From the NCBI GenBank assembly GCA_036186865.1, contig AP025067.1, positions 19,614,055 to 19,678,054 of the forward strand: a stretch of DNA of 64,000 nucleotides. The letters are read 5' to 3'. The position numbers and the translations under genes are program-made. Shown piece after piece: positions 54,288 through 64,000 of the stretch. A model generated the notes under the pieces. That model saw nothing but the letters and a program-made list of their open reading frames with translations, did no database searches and was not told the origin of the DNA. Origin of the DNA: Eustoma russellianum. Taxonomy: Eukaryota > Streptophyta > Magnoliopsida > Gentianales > Gentianaceae. The number at the start of each line of letters is the position of its first letter. Position 1 is the first letter of the stretch.

Positions 54288-55200
54288 GAAATTCCAACTC
54301 GTATACGTCATAAACATATGGGACTAGTATCTTACCGAAATTTAGCCCATTTGCATGTCTCTAAGTCCCTTTTCTAAGCCTGGAAAGTCGTTACAAATTT
54401 CAGGGTGGTTCCAGTAATTTTTATTGAGCAGTTTTACCAAATAATTCATTAAAAATAATCTAGAACTTGTTTTGCTGAAATTCCAACTGGCATGGCTTCT
54501 AGACACATAGAGTTATTATCATACCAAAAACCAGCTTTATTGGTTATTCACAAGGTCCTTTTTCGGATAAAACAAAATGATGTTCTGTTCTGCCCAGTTT
54601 CAGGCTTTCCAGAATGAGCAGCTTTAATAAATATTTTATCAAAAATATTCCACAACTCCTTTTTCCAAAATTCTAACTTGCACATTTCCTATACACATAA
54701 TGGTATCATCACACCGAAAATTAGCCTTTTTGAACATCTACAAGATCTCTTTTCAGGCCATGCAAAACGTTACATCATTCTGTCATGTTCCAGAATTTAC
54801 AGCCTGAGCAATCTCACCAATTATTTTATTAAAAATTAACCATAACTTATTTTACCAAAATTCCAACTCTCAACTCTGCTATACACATGGGGCTAGCTCT
54901 GTGACAAAGACCAGATTTATTGAAGTATCAAAGGACCCTTTTTAAATTCGTTAAACTCAGGGACCAATTCTGCCCTGCTCCAGAATTTCCTACTGGAGCA
55001 GTTTTACCTCATAATTTATTAAAAATAATCCTTAGCTTATTTTAACGAAATTCCAACTCTCAATCGTGCTACATTCATAGGACTAACGTTGTGCCAAAAA
55101 TTAGCTTCATTGAAGGTCTGGAAGTCCAGTTCTCAGGTCGTCGAAAGTGTCATCCCATTCTGCCTAGTTCCAGTATTCTGCTATATTGTCATGGTTTAAG
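54288..55200. repeat. Diverged tandem repeat in the LTR, period about 189 bp, five units
   Basis: AAATTCCAACT-type starts occur at about 54290, 54478, 54667, 54858 and 55048. Each is followed by a similar order: ACACATA, an AxxAGC word, a CCTTTTT word, TTCCAG, GAGCAG, and TTATTAAAAATA. The mirror copy is in the right arm (about 59400-60345). Confidence 0.75.
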
Positions 55201-56909
55201 TCAAATGCTCACATTCATCTTGTTCTTATGAACTAGGTCATTGGTTAACACTTATATCCCTTTGTAACATAAATATCCAGATTGCATGCTTGTTATAAGA
55301 TCACCTTTGCATCATAGTAAACAGTTTGTAAGTAATAACCCAAGCTAGTATCATATCTACATAAATCAAGCATTCTTTCTTGAAATCAATGTTCACCTTC
55401 CTTTCCATCCTTAGTGCCGAAACATAGGTGATACCTTAACCACATTTCACAACATATATTCAAACATGCAACACATTCAAGAGTCATTTTAGTTCAATCC
55501 TAAACAAAAATCTTCATAGGACTCATATCTATCACATGCATGCACTCCTAGGACCTTCCAAATTCCATCCAAGAGTTGCTCTTGCCTAGACTTACTTAGG
55601 TGAACTTTATGTTATTCTAAATCAGCCTTAAATCATATTGCATGTAGGAGATAACACCATCTTGGACACAATAAACCACATGCAAGACATTATTCTTAAG
55701 AAATGACTAAGATACAATCTTAAACTTAAGGGGTACCACTAAAGATCACATCTTTGAAACTTTAACCATTCAAGACACTAATCCTTTAGGTAAATCATGA
55801 GAGATTAGTGTATACTTGCCTCTTCAAGCCAAAGTTTTTGCCTTTGCTTGGTTTTGGAGTGAGTTGAGTTGGAATCCTTCTCCTCCTACTCCCTTGAGCA
55901 CATGGTTTTGGATGAAGAGGAAGGAAGAGGTTAGTCTCTCTTAAGTAGTGAAAATAGAATCTTATTTGAGGCTAGAACATCTTACCAAAGTAGTCTTAGG
56001 ATGGAGATTCAAGTTGTAGCAAGATAGCTTCACCTAAGAGTGTTGAAGATTTTCTCCTCCTTGAGCATGAAGGCCACGGTTTAGGGAAGAAAGAACACCC
56101 AAGTGAGCTTCACTATTTGTATAAAGAATTAACTTAAGAACTTAGAAGAGACTTACCTAGATGATCTTTGAGCTTGGAGATGAGGATGTAGTTGAACCTC
56201 TTAGCCTCAAGGGTTGGCCGAAAGTTTTGTTTATGTGGAGAGGAATGGAACTTGTTTTGGGTAGAAGGCTTCTTAGAAGGTGTTCAAGATGGAATGAAGT
56301 GTTAGTTGTCTTGCAATTTAAAAATATCTAGGGTGTAAGGGGGGAACAAATCGGTGGAGCATGGGGGAGGGTAGAAGGGAACCTAGGCTTTACTTTTTCT
56401 TACACCCTAGGCCTCCTTTTCTTATTTTAATAGTTCTTTTGCATGCAACTTGATTATTTTGTTTTTATAATTATTATATAACTATTTATTTAAGCATTAT
56501 TTGGAATGATGTAGAGAATTCTAGATTCTCTAAGGTCTTAGCCGAAATTGGGAGGGTTTTGGGGTATTTTTGTCCTTTCACATTTATCAATTCCTATATT
56601 TATTTTCATAAGGTTTATTCATTTTATTTCATTTTTGATTTTTAATCTTGCTTTGTGAGGATTGTTATGTCTTGTATTCTTACAAGAACAAGTTTACTTC
56701 AAGGGTGATTATTGGCCTTTGGCCGAATTCTCAAGGTGTATCATACACCTCGTGACATTCGTTCGTATACTTATTTAGTGTTCGTCCTAAGTGAACTTGA
56801 AGAATTTAAATAAGGAAGCGATAAATGTGACTTAAGTAACACGCTCGTGAGGAATCATCGCTTTTATTTTGACACTTAATCATAGTCTCAAGTACATGAT
56901 CGTTGGGGT

Positions 56910-57658
56910 CGGAAAGAACAATCCAAACCCTTGAGGATATGCTCCGCGCTTGCATCCTTGATTTCGGAGGAAGCTGGGATAGAAGCCTTAAACTCGTTGA
57001 GTTCTCTTATAATAACAGCTTCCATAGGTCCATCGGGATGGCACCATACGAAGCACTGTATGGACGAAAATGTCGGTCCCCACTCTATTGGGACGAAATT
57101 GGAGATAAGATCTACGCAGGACCCGACATAGTTGAGCAAACACGAGAGAAGGTGAAGCTTGTCCAGCAAAGACTAAGGGCTGCACAAGATAGGATGAAGA
57201 TATGGGCAGACGAAAGAAGGAGACCTTTGGAGTTCCAAGAGGGAGAGAAAGTTTTTCTAAAGGTTTCTCCGACTAAAGGTGTCAAAAGGTTTGGCATTAA
57301 AGAAAAGCTAAGCCCAAGATTCATTGGACCTTATGAGATACTTGAGAGAGTAGGCGAAGTTACATACCGCTTGGCGCTACCACCATCACTTTCTCAGTTG
57401 CACGACGTGTTCCACATTTCACAACTTCGGCGATATGTATATGACCCCAGTCACATCCTTGAAGATCAACAGTTGAAGGTTGATAAAGATGTATCTTATG
57501 AAGAGGAGCCCATAAGGATAATTGATCGGAAAGAGAAGGTGCTAAGAAAGAGAACCATACCCATGGTAAAGGTACAGTGGAAGCATCGTTCGGAAGCAGA
57601 AGCAACATGGGAAACGGAGGAAGACATGAGGAGTAGATACCCGCATCTTTTTGATTAG
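56910..57658 (+). pseudogene. Ty3/gypsy chromovirus integrase C-terminus with chromodomain
   Basis: About 249 residues, open to a stop at 57656-57658, entering in the middle of integrase at SERTIQTLEDMLRACIL, where the Glu is the third catalytic residue of the DDE triad. It continues with EFSYNNSFHRSIGMAPYEALYGRKCR, the GPY/F module (PRFIGPYEILERVGEVTYRL) and LHDVFHISQLRRYV. It ends in a chromodomain-like end with the aromatic/acidic pattern VQWKHRSEAEATWETEEDM. This is the Tekay/Del-type chromovirus tail. Protease, RT, RNase H and the first two catalytic Asp of integrase are absent. The frame has no ATG of its own at the start. Confidence 0.92.
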
Positions 57659-57688
57659 TTCAGAAGTTTCGAGGACGAAACTTATAAT

Positions 57689-57701
57689 AAGGGGGGGAGG
57701 A
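57689..57701 (+). promoter_or_regulatory. Polypurine tract of the gypsy element
   Basis: AAGGGGGGGAGGA directly before the right LTR start TGTTGTACCCC. It primes plus-strand DNA in LTR elements and fixes the right arm as a true 3' LTR. Confidence 0.88.
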
Positions 57702-59399
57702 TGTTGTACCCCAACGATCATGTACTTGAGACTATGATTAAGTGTCAAAATAAAAGCGATGATTCCTCACGAGCGTGTTACTTAAGTCACATTTATCGCT
57801 TCCTTATTTAAATTCTTCAAGTTCATTTAGGACGAACACTAAATAAGTATACGAACGAATGTCACGAGGTGTGTGATACACCTTGAGAATTCGGCCAAAG
57901 GCCAATAATCACCCTTGAAGTAAACTTGTTCTTGTAAGAATACAAGACATAACAATCCTCACAAAGCAAGATTAAAAATCAAAAATGAAATAAAATGAAT
58001 AAACCTTATGAAAATAAATATAGGAATTGATAAATGTGAAAGGACAAAAATACCCCAAAACCCTCCCAATTTCGGCTAAGACCTTAGAGAATCTAGAATT
58101 CTCTACATCATTCCAAATAATGCTTAAATAAATAGTTATATAATAATTATAAAAACAAAATAATCAAGTTGCATGCAAAAGAACTATTAAAATAAGAAAA
58201 GGAGGCCTAGGGTGTAAGAAAAAGTAAAGCCTAGGTTCCCTTCTACCCTCCCCCATGCTCCACCGATTTTTTCCCCCCTTACACCCTAGATATTTTTAAA
58301 TTGCAAGACAACTAACACTTCATTCCATCTTGAACACCTTCTAAGAAGCCTTCTACCCAAAACAAGTTCCATTCCTCTCCACATAAACAAAACTTTCGGC
58401 CAACCCTTGAGGCTAAGAGGTTCAACTACATCCTCATCTCCAAGCTCAAAGATCATCTAGGTAAGTCTCTTCTAAGTTCTTAAGTTAATTCTTTATACAA
58501 ATAGTGAAGCTCACTTGGGTGTTCTTTCTTCCCTAAACCGTGGCCTTCATGCTCAAGGAGGAGAAAATCTTCAACACTCTTAGGTGAAGCTATCTTGCTA
58601 CAACTTGAATCTCCATCCTAAGACTACTTTGGTAAGATGTTCTAGCCTCAAATAAGATTCTATTTTCACTACTTAAGAGAGACTAACCTCTTCCTTCCTC
58701 TTCATCCAAAACCGTGTGCTCAAGGGAGTAGGAGGAGAAGGATTCCAACTCAACTCACTCCAAAACCAAGCAAAGGCAAAAACTTTGGCTTGAAGAGGCA
58801 AGTATACACTAATCTCTCATGATTTACCTAAAGGATTAGTGTCTTGAATGGTTAAAGTTTCAAAGATGTGATCTTTAGTGGTACCCCTTAAGTTTAAGAT
58901 TGTATCTTAGTCATTTCTTAAGAATAATGTCTTGCATGTGGTTTATTGTGTCCAAGATGGTGTTATCTCCTACATGCAATATGATTTAAGGCTGATTTAG
59001 AATAACATAAAGTTCACCTAAGTAAGTCTAGGCAAGAGCAACTCTTGGATGGAATTTGGAAGGTCCTAGGAGTGCATGCATGTGATAGATATGAGTCCTA
59101 TGAAGATTTTTGTTTAGGATTGAACTAAAATGACTCTTGAATGTGTTGCATGTTTGAATATATGTTGTGAAATGTGGTTAAGGTATCACCTATGTTTCGG
59201 CACTAAGGATGGAAAGGAAGGTGAACATTGATTTCAAGAAAGAATGCTTGATTTATGTAGATATGATACTAGCTTGGGTTATTACTTACAAACTGTTTAC
59301 TATGATGCAAAGGTGATCTTATAACAAGCATGCAATCTGGATATTTATGTTACAAAGGGATATAAGTGTTAACCAATGACCTAGTTCATAAGAACAAGA

Positions 59400-60345
59400 T
59401 GAATGGGAGCATTTGACTTAAACCATGACAATATAGCAGAATACTGGAACTAGGCAGAATGGGATGACACTTTCGACGACCTGAGAACTGGACTTCCAGA
59501 CCTTCAATGAAGCTAATTTTTGGCACAACGTTAGTCCTATGAATGTAGCACGATTGAGAGTTGGAATTTCGTTAAAATAAGCTAAGGATTATTTTTAATA
59601 AATTATGAGGTAAAACTGCTCCAGTAGGAAATTCTGGAGCAGGGCAGAATTGGTCCCTGAGTTTAACGAATTTAAAAAGGGTCCTTTGATACTTCAATAA
59701 ATCTGGTCTTTGTCACAGAGCTAGCCCCATGTGTCTAGCAGAGTTGAGAGTTGGAATTTTGGTAAAATAAGTTATGGTTAATTTTTAATAAAATAATTGG
59801 TGAGATTGCTCAGGCTGTAAATTCTGGAACATGACAGAATGATGTAACGTTTTGCATGGCCTGAAAAGAGATCTTGTAGATGTTCAAAAAGGCTAATTTT
59901 CGGTGTGATTGTACCATTATGTGTATAGGAAATGTGCAAGTTGGAATTTTGGAAAAAGGAGTTGTGGAATATTTTTGATAAAATATTTATTAAAGCTGCT
60001 CATTCTGGAAAGCCTGAAACTGGGCAGAACAGAACATTATTTTGTTTTATCCGAAAAAGGACCTTGTGAATAACCAATAAAGCTGGTTTTTGGCATGATA
60101 ATAACTCTATGTGTCTAGAAGCCATGCCAGTTGGAATTTCAGCAAAACAAGTTCTAGATTATTTTTAATGAATTATTTGGTAAAACTGCTCAATAGAAAT
60201 TACTGGAACCACCCTGAAATTTGTAACGACTTTCCAGGCTTAGAAAAGGGACTTAGAGACATGCAAATGGGCTAAATTTCGGTAAGATACTAGTCACATA
60301 TGTTTATGACGTATAAGAGTTGGAATTTCTGGAAACGGCATTACG
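59400..60345. repeat. Mirror copy of the ~189-bp repeat array
   Basis: GTTGGAATTT starts near 59560, 59751, 59940, 60130 and 60320, in the orientation opposite to the left arm. Confidence 0.75.
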
Positions 60346-60848
60346 GATTCGTCACAATTAAATTTTTAGTAAAATCGGTCAGCTCAGCCTCAGCACTTAA
60401 GATAAATCGTAAAGTAAGTAAGTAAGCCCCTTATGGTTATTTAAAATAATTCCCAATTTTACGACTTGTATCTAGGATTTCACCTAACTTGTGACGAAAG
60501 AGTCGCGTAAATGGACCTAAATGGTTAGCCTAACCGTCCTATGTAAATGAAGTACAAAACTTGGAAATATTCTCCCAAACTCATGTACGTTGACATGTTA
60601 TAAGGAGTGCATATGATCATTTATGTCATGGCTTGCATCTCATATCACGGCATGTATCATGCATGATTATGAACCTGATTTTCATGGATTTTATGATGCA
60701 AGCAAGTTTTACAAGTGATTATCTTTTCGTTATGCATGAAAAGTTTTTACGGTCCCATGTTTTTAAAGAAAGCTTCATGATTCCTTTGCCGGCCAAGCAT
60801 GCGACTAACCCGACTCCAGACCCGGGGTTAATTGGTCTGATGACATGA

Positions 60849-61020
60849 TATCTGTTCTGGACCCGCTCAGATCCGGGGTTAATTGATCTGATATCTGTTC
60901 TGGACCCGCTCAGATCCGGGGTTAATTGATCTGATATCTGTTCTGGACCCGCTCAGATCCGGGGTTAATTGATCTGATATCTGTTCTGGACCCGCTCAGA
61001 TCCGGGGTTAATTGATCTGA
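60849..61020. repeat. 43-bp minisatellite, four units
   Basis: Reverse-complement counterpart of the five-unit array in the left arm. Confidence 0.92.
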
Positions 61021-61727
61021 CACTCTGTTTTTATGACATGACATTTTATGGGACCATACTGATGTTTTGACACGACATGACATGACATCATGCATTGCAT
61101 ATTGCATAACTCATGATCACGTTAATATGTGGTATGATACAGCTAAGGACTTAATAAGCCAATAGTGGTTAGCACTATCTAGAATTATGCTTAGTCCATA
61201 CCATCAGTTGACTTCAAGACTTAAGACAGGTATGAGTTGCTATTCAAAGATTTATGTTGTTACATTCACGTTCTAATTCTTTATGTATTTCATGGTCGTT
61301 TATTGTATCCTTGCTGGGTGATTTTTATCACTCACACTTTATTTTTCCCCCCAGATAATGCCAAGATAGAGTGGATTGAAGATGAACCGAGGGTACCGTA
61401 TCCGTAGGCGTGAAGACATGAAGGGAGATGAACTTAAGGACTTTTGTGCTGTTTAGATGTTTGTATTATGACTATGTTGGTACTCTGTGGGATGTGACTA
61501 TGATGTTTTGTGTGACCGCTACTTTGGGGACTTAGTTATTGCGTAATGCATGTTTAATTTGGAAAGTTTTAATTCTGCCTAAATTTTACTGTCATGTTAA
61601 TTGATAACATAGGAATCCATGGCTTATATTATGGATTTTCGTATGTTACGCATGACGCTTTGTACTCTCCTTAGTGAAGTACGGCGGGTGCACCGTATCC
61701 GGACGAGGCCGGGTGCGGGGCGCTACA

Positions 61728-61732
61728 AATCA
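61728..61732. repeat. Right target duplication of the palindromic element
   Basis: AATCA, identical to 52842-52846. Confidence 0.92.
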
Positions 61733-62360
61733 CCCTACATTAAGGCCAAATTGTGGAGACTCCAATTTTAATTTTGTCACATGTTAATGGCGCCACTTTA
61801 GACCAGCCAAGAGCTGAGAATTAAAGTTTATATTATATATATTATGTGTAACATAATATATATAACATGTGCAAAAAAAATTGGAATTTAATTAGAGAAA
61901 AATCGGGTAATCGATAAATATCAAAAATTCGGTTTTCTACGTACACAATACATGGAACATTTTTGGCACATCATACGACACGTATCTAGACACTTTTTAC
62001 ATATGTCATACATCTTAAAGTGTTCTAGAAAATTAAATTAAGGGCTGATTGGAATATAACGTGTGTGTATTATTAAATGTGCACTATTTTACAAAGTTAG
62101 CAAAAATAAAATTCAGCACATGCATATACATGTATACACGCCCCTACAGCTGAAATGGAGCATATGTGGAGCCTTGTTGGCATATTGAATGGTCAAGAAT
62201 CAATCATACAATATTGGTGATTTAAAGAAAGAAGCTACAAAAGGTAAGGTTTCAAACTTTGTCATTTGAAACACATGCTGAAAATTTCAGCATGTAGAAT
62301 TATAGCTGGCCAATTTTTGGAGATTAATGAGCATATAATTGGTGTCTTGAAACATGTGGT
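61728..62360 (+). mobile_element. Sirevirus-type LTR, U3-side half, inverted, part 2
   Basis: This continues 52093-52846 across the palindromic element: ATTAAGGCC, ATTATGTGTAACATAATATA, TCTAGACACTTTTTACATATG, GGGCTGATTGGAATAT and CTGAAAATTTCAGCATGT. It ends where a new LTR starts at 62361. Confidence 0.75.
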
Positions 62361-64000
62361 TGTTGGACCGTGCACCTGCAATGAACACCACTAGAGGGGG
62401 GGGTGAATAGTGGTTAGCGGAAATTACACTACAACCCTTTGTTAAAATCCCCTTGAAAACAGAATCTGAGACCAACTCAGATTCAGAACCCGTTTTTCAA
62501 AAATTCACAAATAATTGTAGACAACTCCAAAAATTATGAAACTTTCCAGAATTAAACTTCAATGAGTTAACAAGACTCTGTCTAAAAATCAGACAAAAAT
62601 AAGATCGTTTGACCCTTCAAACAAATTAAAAGATTTAGACGGTCAATCTGGACAGAATTGGACAGAATGTTGCTGATTTTGAAAATAGTGTTTCTCTTTG
62701 AATACTCAACCAAAAAGGTTGATCTTTATATCAAAACACTCCTTAGGATGTGTAGATGAAGTTTCCAAAAGGCCCTGACCTCAAACAATTCTTGAAAAAT
62801 ACAGAATTTAACTTTTCTCAAAACTGGTCAGATTGCAGCCAGATTGGAGCAGTTATCTTGCAAAGACTGAAAGACTAACTTTTACTTGCTCAAATCAAGT
62901 GATTCTTGTTGCAAATGAAAGCTAACAGTCTGAAGTATAACTCCACCAAAAATCATGAATTTTGAAAATGTTTAGCTATTTTTTCAAATTGTGTGAAGTT
63001 GGGTGAAAACTGCAGTCAAAAACGGGCAGAAAACAGAAATAAAGAAACAAGAGAAGAACACCGAGGATTTATCCTGGTTCGGTCAATGTGACCTACTCCA
63101 GTCCCAAGGAACACCTTTCCTTGGATTTCACTATGATATGAACACCTTACAACAAGAGCCAAGCTTGATCCTTGGGTTATACACCAACCCTACTCAAGAC
63201 TTGGATAATCACCTTCTAAGCAACACTTAGTTGCAATACCTCCAACACCTATTGATGTAGCCTTATAAAGATGGCTAATCAATCTTAAAAATGAAGCTCA
63301 AGAGGCTTGTAGCTCACCAAAATATTAAGAACAACTTTGCTACAACAAAATACAACAACAAGAACAAGAAGATGAATATGAAAGCTATAGAATGCTTGTG
63401 AGCTTCAAGTGTGTTTCATCTTCTTCACCATTGCCTCTATTTATAGTGTGATTTGAGCCTTGAAGATAAGAATGCCAATGTGTCATCATCTTCATCATCA
63501 ACTCCAAATGTCTTCTCATCATTGGTTGGCTTTGTACACTTGGCAAAATAAAACACCATGATTGGTCCACCTTGGCAATGTCATGTTGGCCGATTTTTTC
63601 CACCTAGGATAGTCTCATTTATCCTTTGCAAAATGTAGATAATAAGAAGAAGATAATGCACCAAAATACCTCAACTTTTAGCTTGAGAATAGGCATGTGG
63701 GAGAAGACCATTTCAAACTTCAAAATTCAGCTCCTTACCCACTTAGTAGCCGTTGGCTACTAGACATATTTTCCAAAAAATTCTTTTGATTTTCTTTAAT
63801 ATAATAAGGAAGGATAATACCACCAAATTATCCCCAACTTCAAGCACAACAATAGGGCATGTGAGAGCTCCATTTGACTTCCAAAAATCTGCTGAAAATA
63901 CCCAAGAAAAGCACATAACCGTTGGGTATATTTTTGAAATATCCAAGTTGGCATTTTTGCCAACTAGCTCCTTTTTGGTTGGTCCATTTGTCTCCAACTC
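62361..64000 (-). mobile_element. Sirevirus-type LTR, incomplete at the window edge
   Basis: It starts TGTTGGACCGTGCACC and has the family pattern of a G-tract near the U5 end, followed by GTGAATAGTGG, TTATCCTGGTTCGGTCAATGTGACC and CCTACTCCAGTCC. These match the corresponding LTR1-3 sequence in order, but not closely. The preceding bases are not a primer site, so this is a 3' or solo LTR, and any internal region lies beyond 64000. The small frames inside have no recognisable domain. Confidence 0.7.
63437..63445 (-). promoter_or_regulatory. TATA box of the right-end LTR
   Basis: On the minus strand it reads ACTATAAATAGAGGC, about 1.1 kb from the U5 end of the LTR. Confidence 0.5.

Larger units (their letters stand above)
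52847..56909 (-). repeat. Left arm: LTR in reverse orientation
   Basis: 4063 bp. Its length equals that of the right arm once one extra 43-bp minisatellite unit and the six missing terminal bases are taken into account. Scattered substitutions distinguish it from the right arm. It ends in ...GATCGTTGGGGT at 56909 and then jumps directly into the integrase sequence. Confidence 0.9.
52847..61727. mobile_element. Palindromic gypsy element with inverted LTRs
   Basis: 8881 bp, starting TGTAGCGCCCC and ending GGGGCGCTACA. The left arm (52847-56909) is the reverse complement of the right arm (57702-61727). Between them lie 792 bp of chromovirus sequence: the end of integrase, a chromodomain and the polypurine tract. 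The right arm is a normal 3' LTR, directly after the tract. The left arm is the same LTR turned around and lacking the six bases at its inner end. A perfect 5-bp AATCA duplication flanks the whole. Both outer ends are U5 ends. A normal element would have one U3 and one U5 end outside. Confidence 0.9.
57702..61727 (+). repeat. Right arm: 3' LTR in forward orientation
   Basis: 4026 bp from TGTTGTACCCC to GGCGCTACA. No internal gene is visible. The 71-residue frame at 60633-60848 and the 61-residue frame at 60922-61107 recur in the left arm on the other strand and reflect the LTR duplication. Confidence 0.9.

Noticed and set aside
52847..61727. Palindrome as a sequencing or assembly fold-back artefact
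   Set aside because: A five-base duplication, a restored target LTR, arm-specific substitutions and a different minisatellite count all argue for a real insertion. Read-level proof is still lacking.
52847..61727. Foldback or MULE-type DNA transposon with long inverted repeats
   Set aside because: The right arm follows a polypurine tract directly after gypsy integrase and chromodomain and has TG...CA ends, so the arms are LTRs. The target duplication is 5 bp, not 9.

Overview
This is a piece of a flowering-plant nuclear genome, most likely a eudicot. It consists almost entirely of nested transposable elements. The plant assignment rests on Sirevirus-like Ty1/copia elements primed by initiator-Met tRNA, a chromodomain Ty3/gypsy fragment, plant-type L1 LINEs whose ORF1 carries a CCHC knuckle (one ORF2 also carries RNase H), and a MULE carrying a cytochrome P450 fragment. 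I found no intact host gene, no RNA gene and no bacterial-type system. The species cannot be determined from what I see.

Left part, 1-15125. Bases 1-4560 are old debris: a 363-bp tandem duplication, a possible gypsy polyprotein tail and a possible gag start. Bases 4562-11756 are two head-to-tail fragments of a Sirevirus-type LTR. The second is split by a 5.26-kb L1-type LINE (5946-11200) with a 15-bp target-site duplication, an intact ORF1 and a broken ORF2. Bases 11757-13559 hold an unidentified promoter-like stretch. Bases 13560-15027 are a non-autonomous MULE with 113-bp terminal inverted repeats and a 9-bp target duplication. It carries an in-frame P450 N-terminal fragment between two copies of another unidentified coding segment.

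Centre, 15126-35081. A single GGCAC target duplication encloses a tandem Sirevirus-like array on the minus strand: LTR, internal, LTR, internal, LTR. The two internals are nearly identical but carry complementary defects. The left copy has a frameshift in pol. The right copy has an open pol but a Gly-to-Arg change in the Gag zinc knuckle. In both copies gag and pol lie in different frames that simple frameshifting cannot join.

Right-centre, 35551-48823. An old, stop-riddled copia element on the plus strand has LTRs rich in TCGATCGA palindromes. Its 3' LTR is split at a microsatellite by a second LINE (about 41053-47163) with an RNase H domain and a TAATG ORF1/ORF2 overlap. A truncated, inverted LINE 3' end lies next to it.

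Right part, 48824-64000. A gypsy-type LTR fragment is followed by a Sirevirus LTR that looks internally inverted. Into this is inserted the most unusual object of the window: an 8.88-kb palindromic retroelement (52847-61727). Its two ~4.0-kb LTRs are in inverted, not direct, orientation. They flank only about 790 bp of gypsy internal sequence (the end of integrase plus a chromodomain), and the whole is bounded by a perfect 5-bp AATCA duplication. Both outer ends are U5 ends, so an aberrant inverted cDNA seems to have been integrated. The window closes inside another Sirevirus-type LTR.
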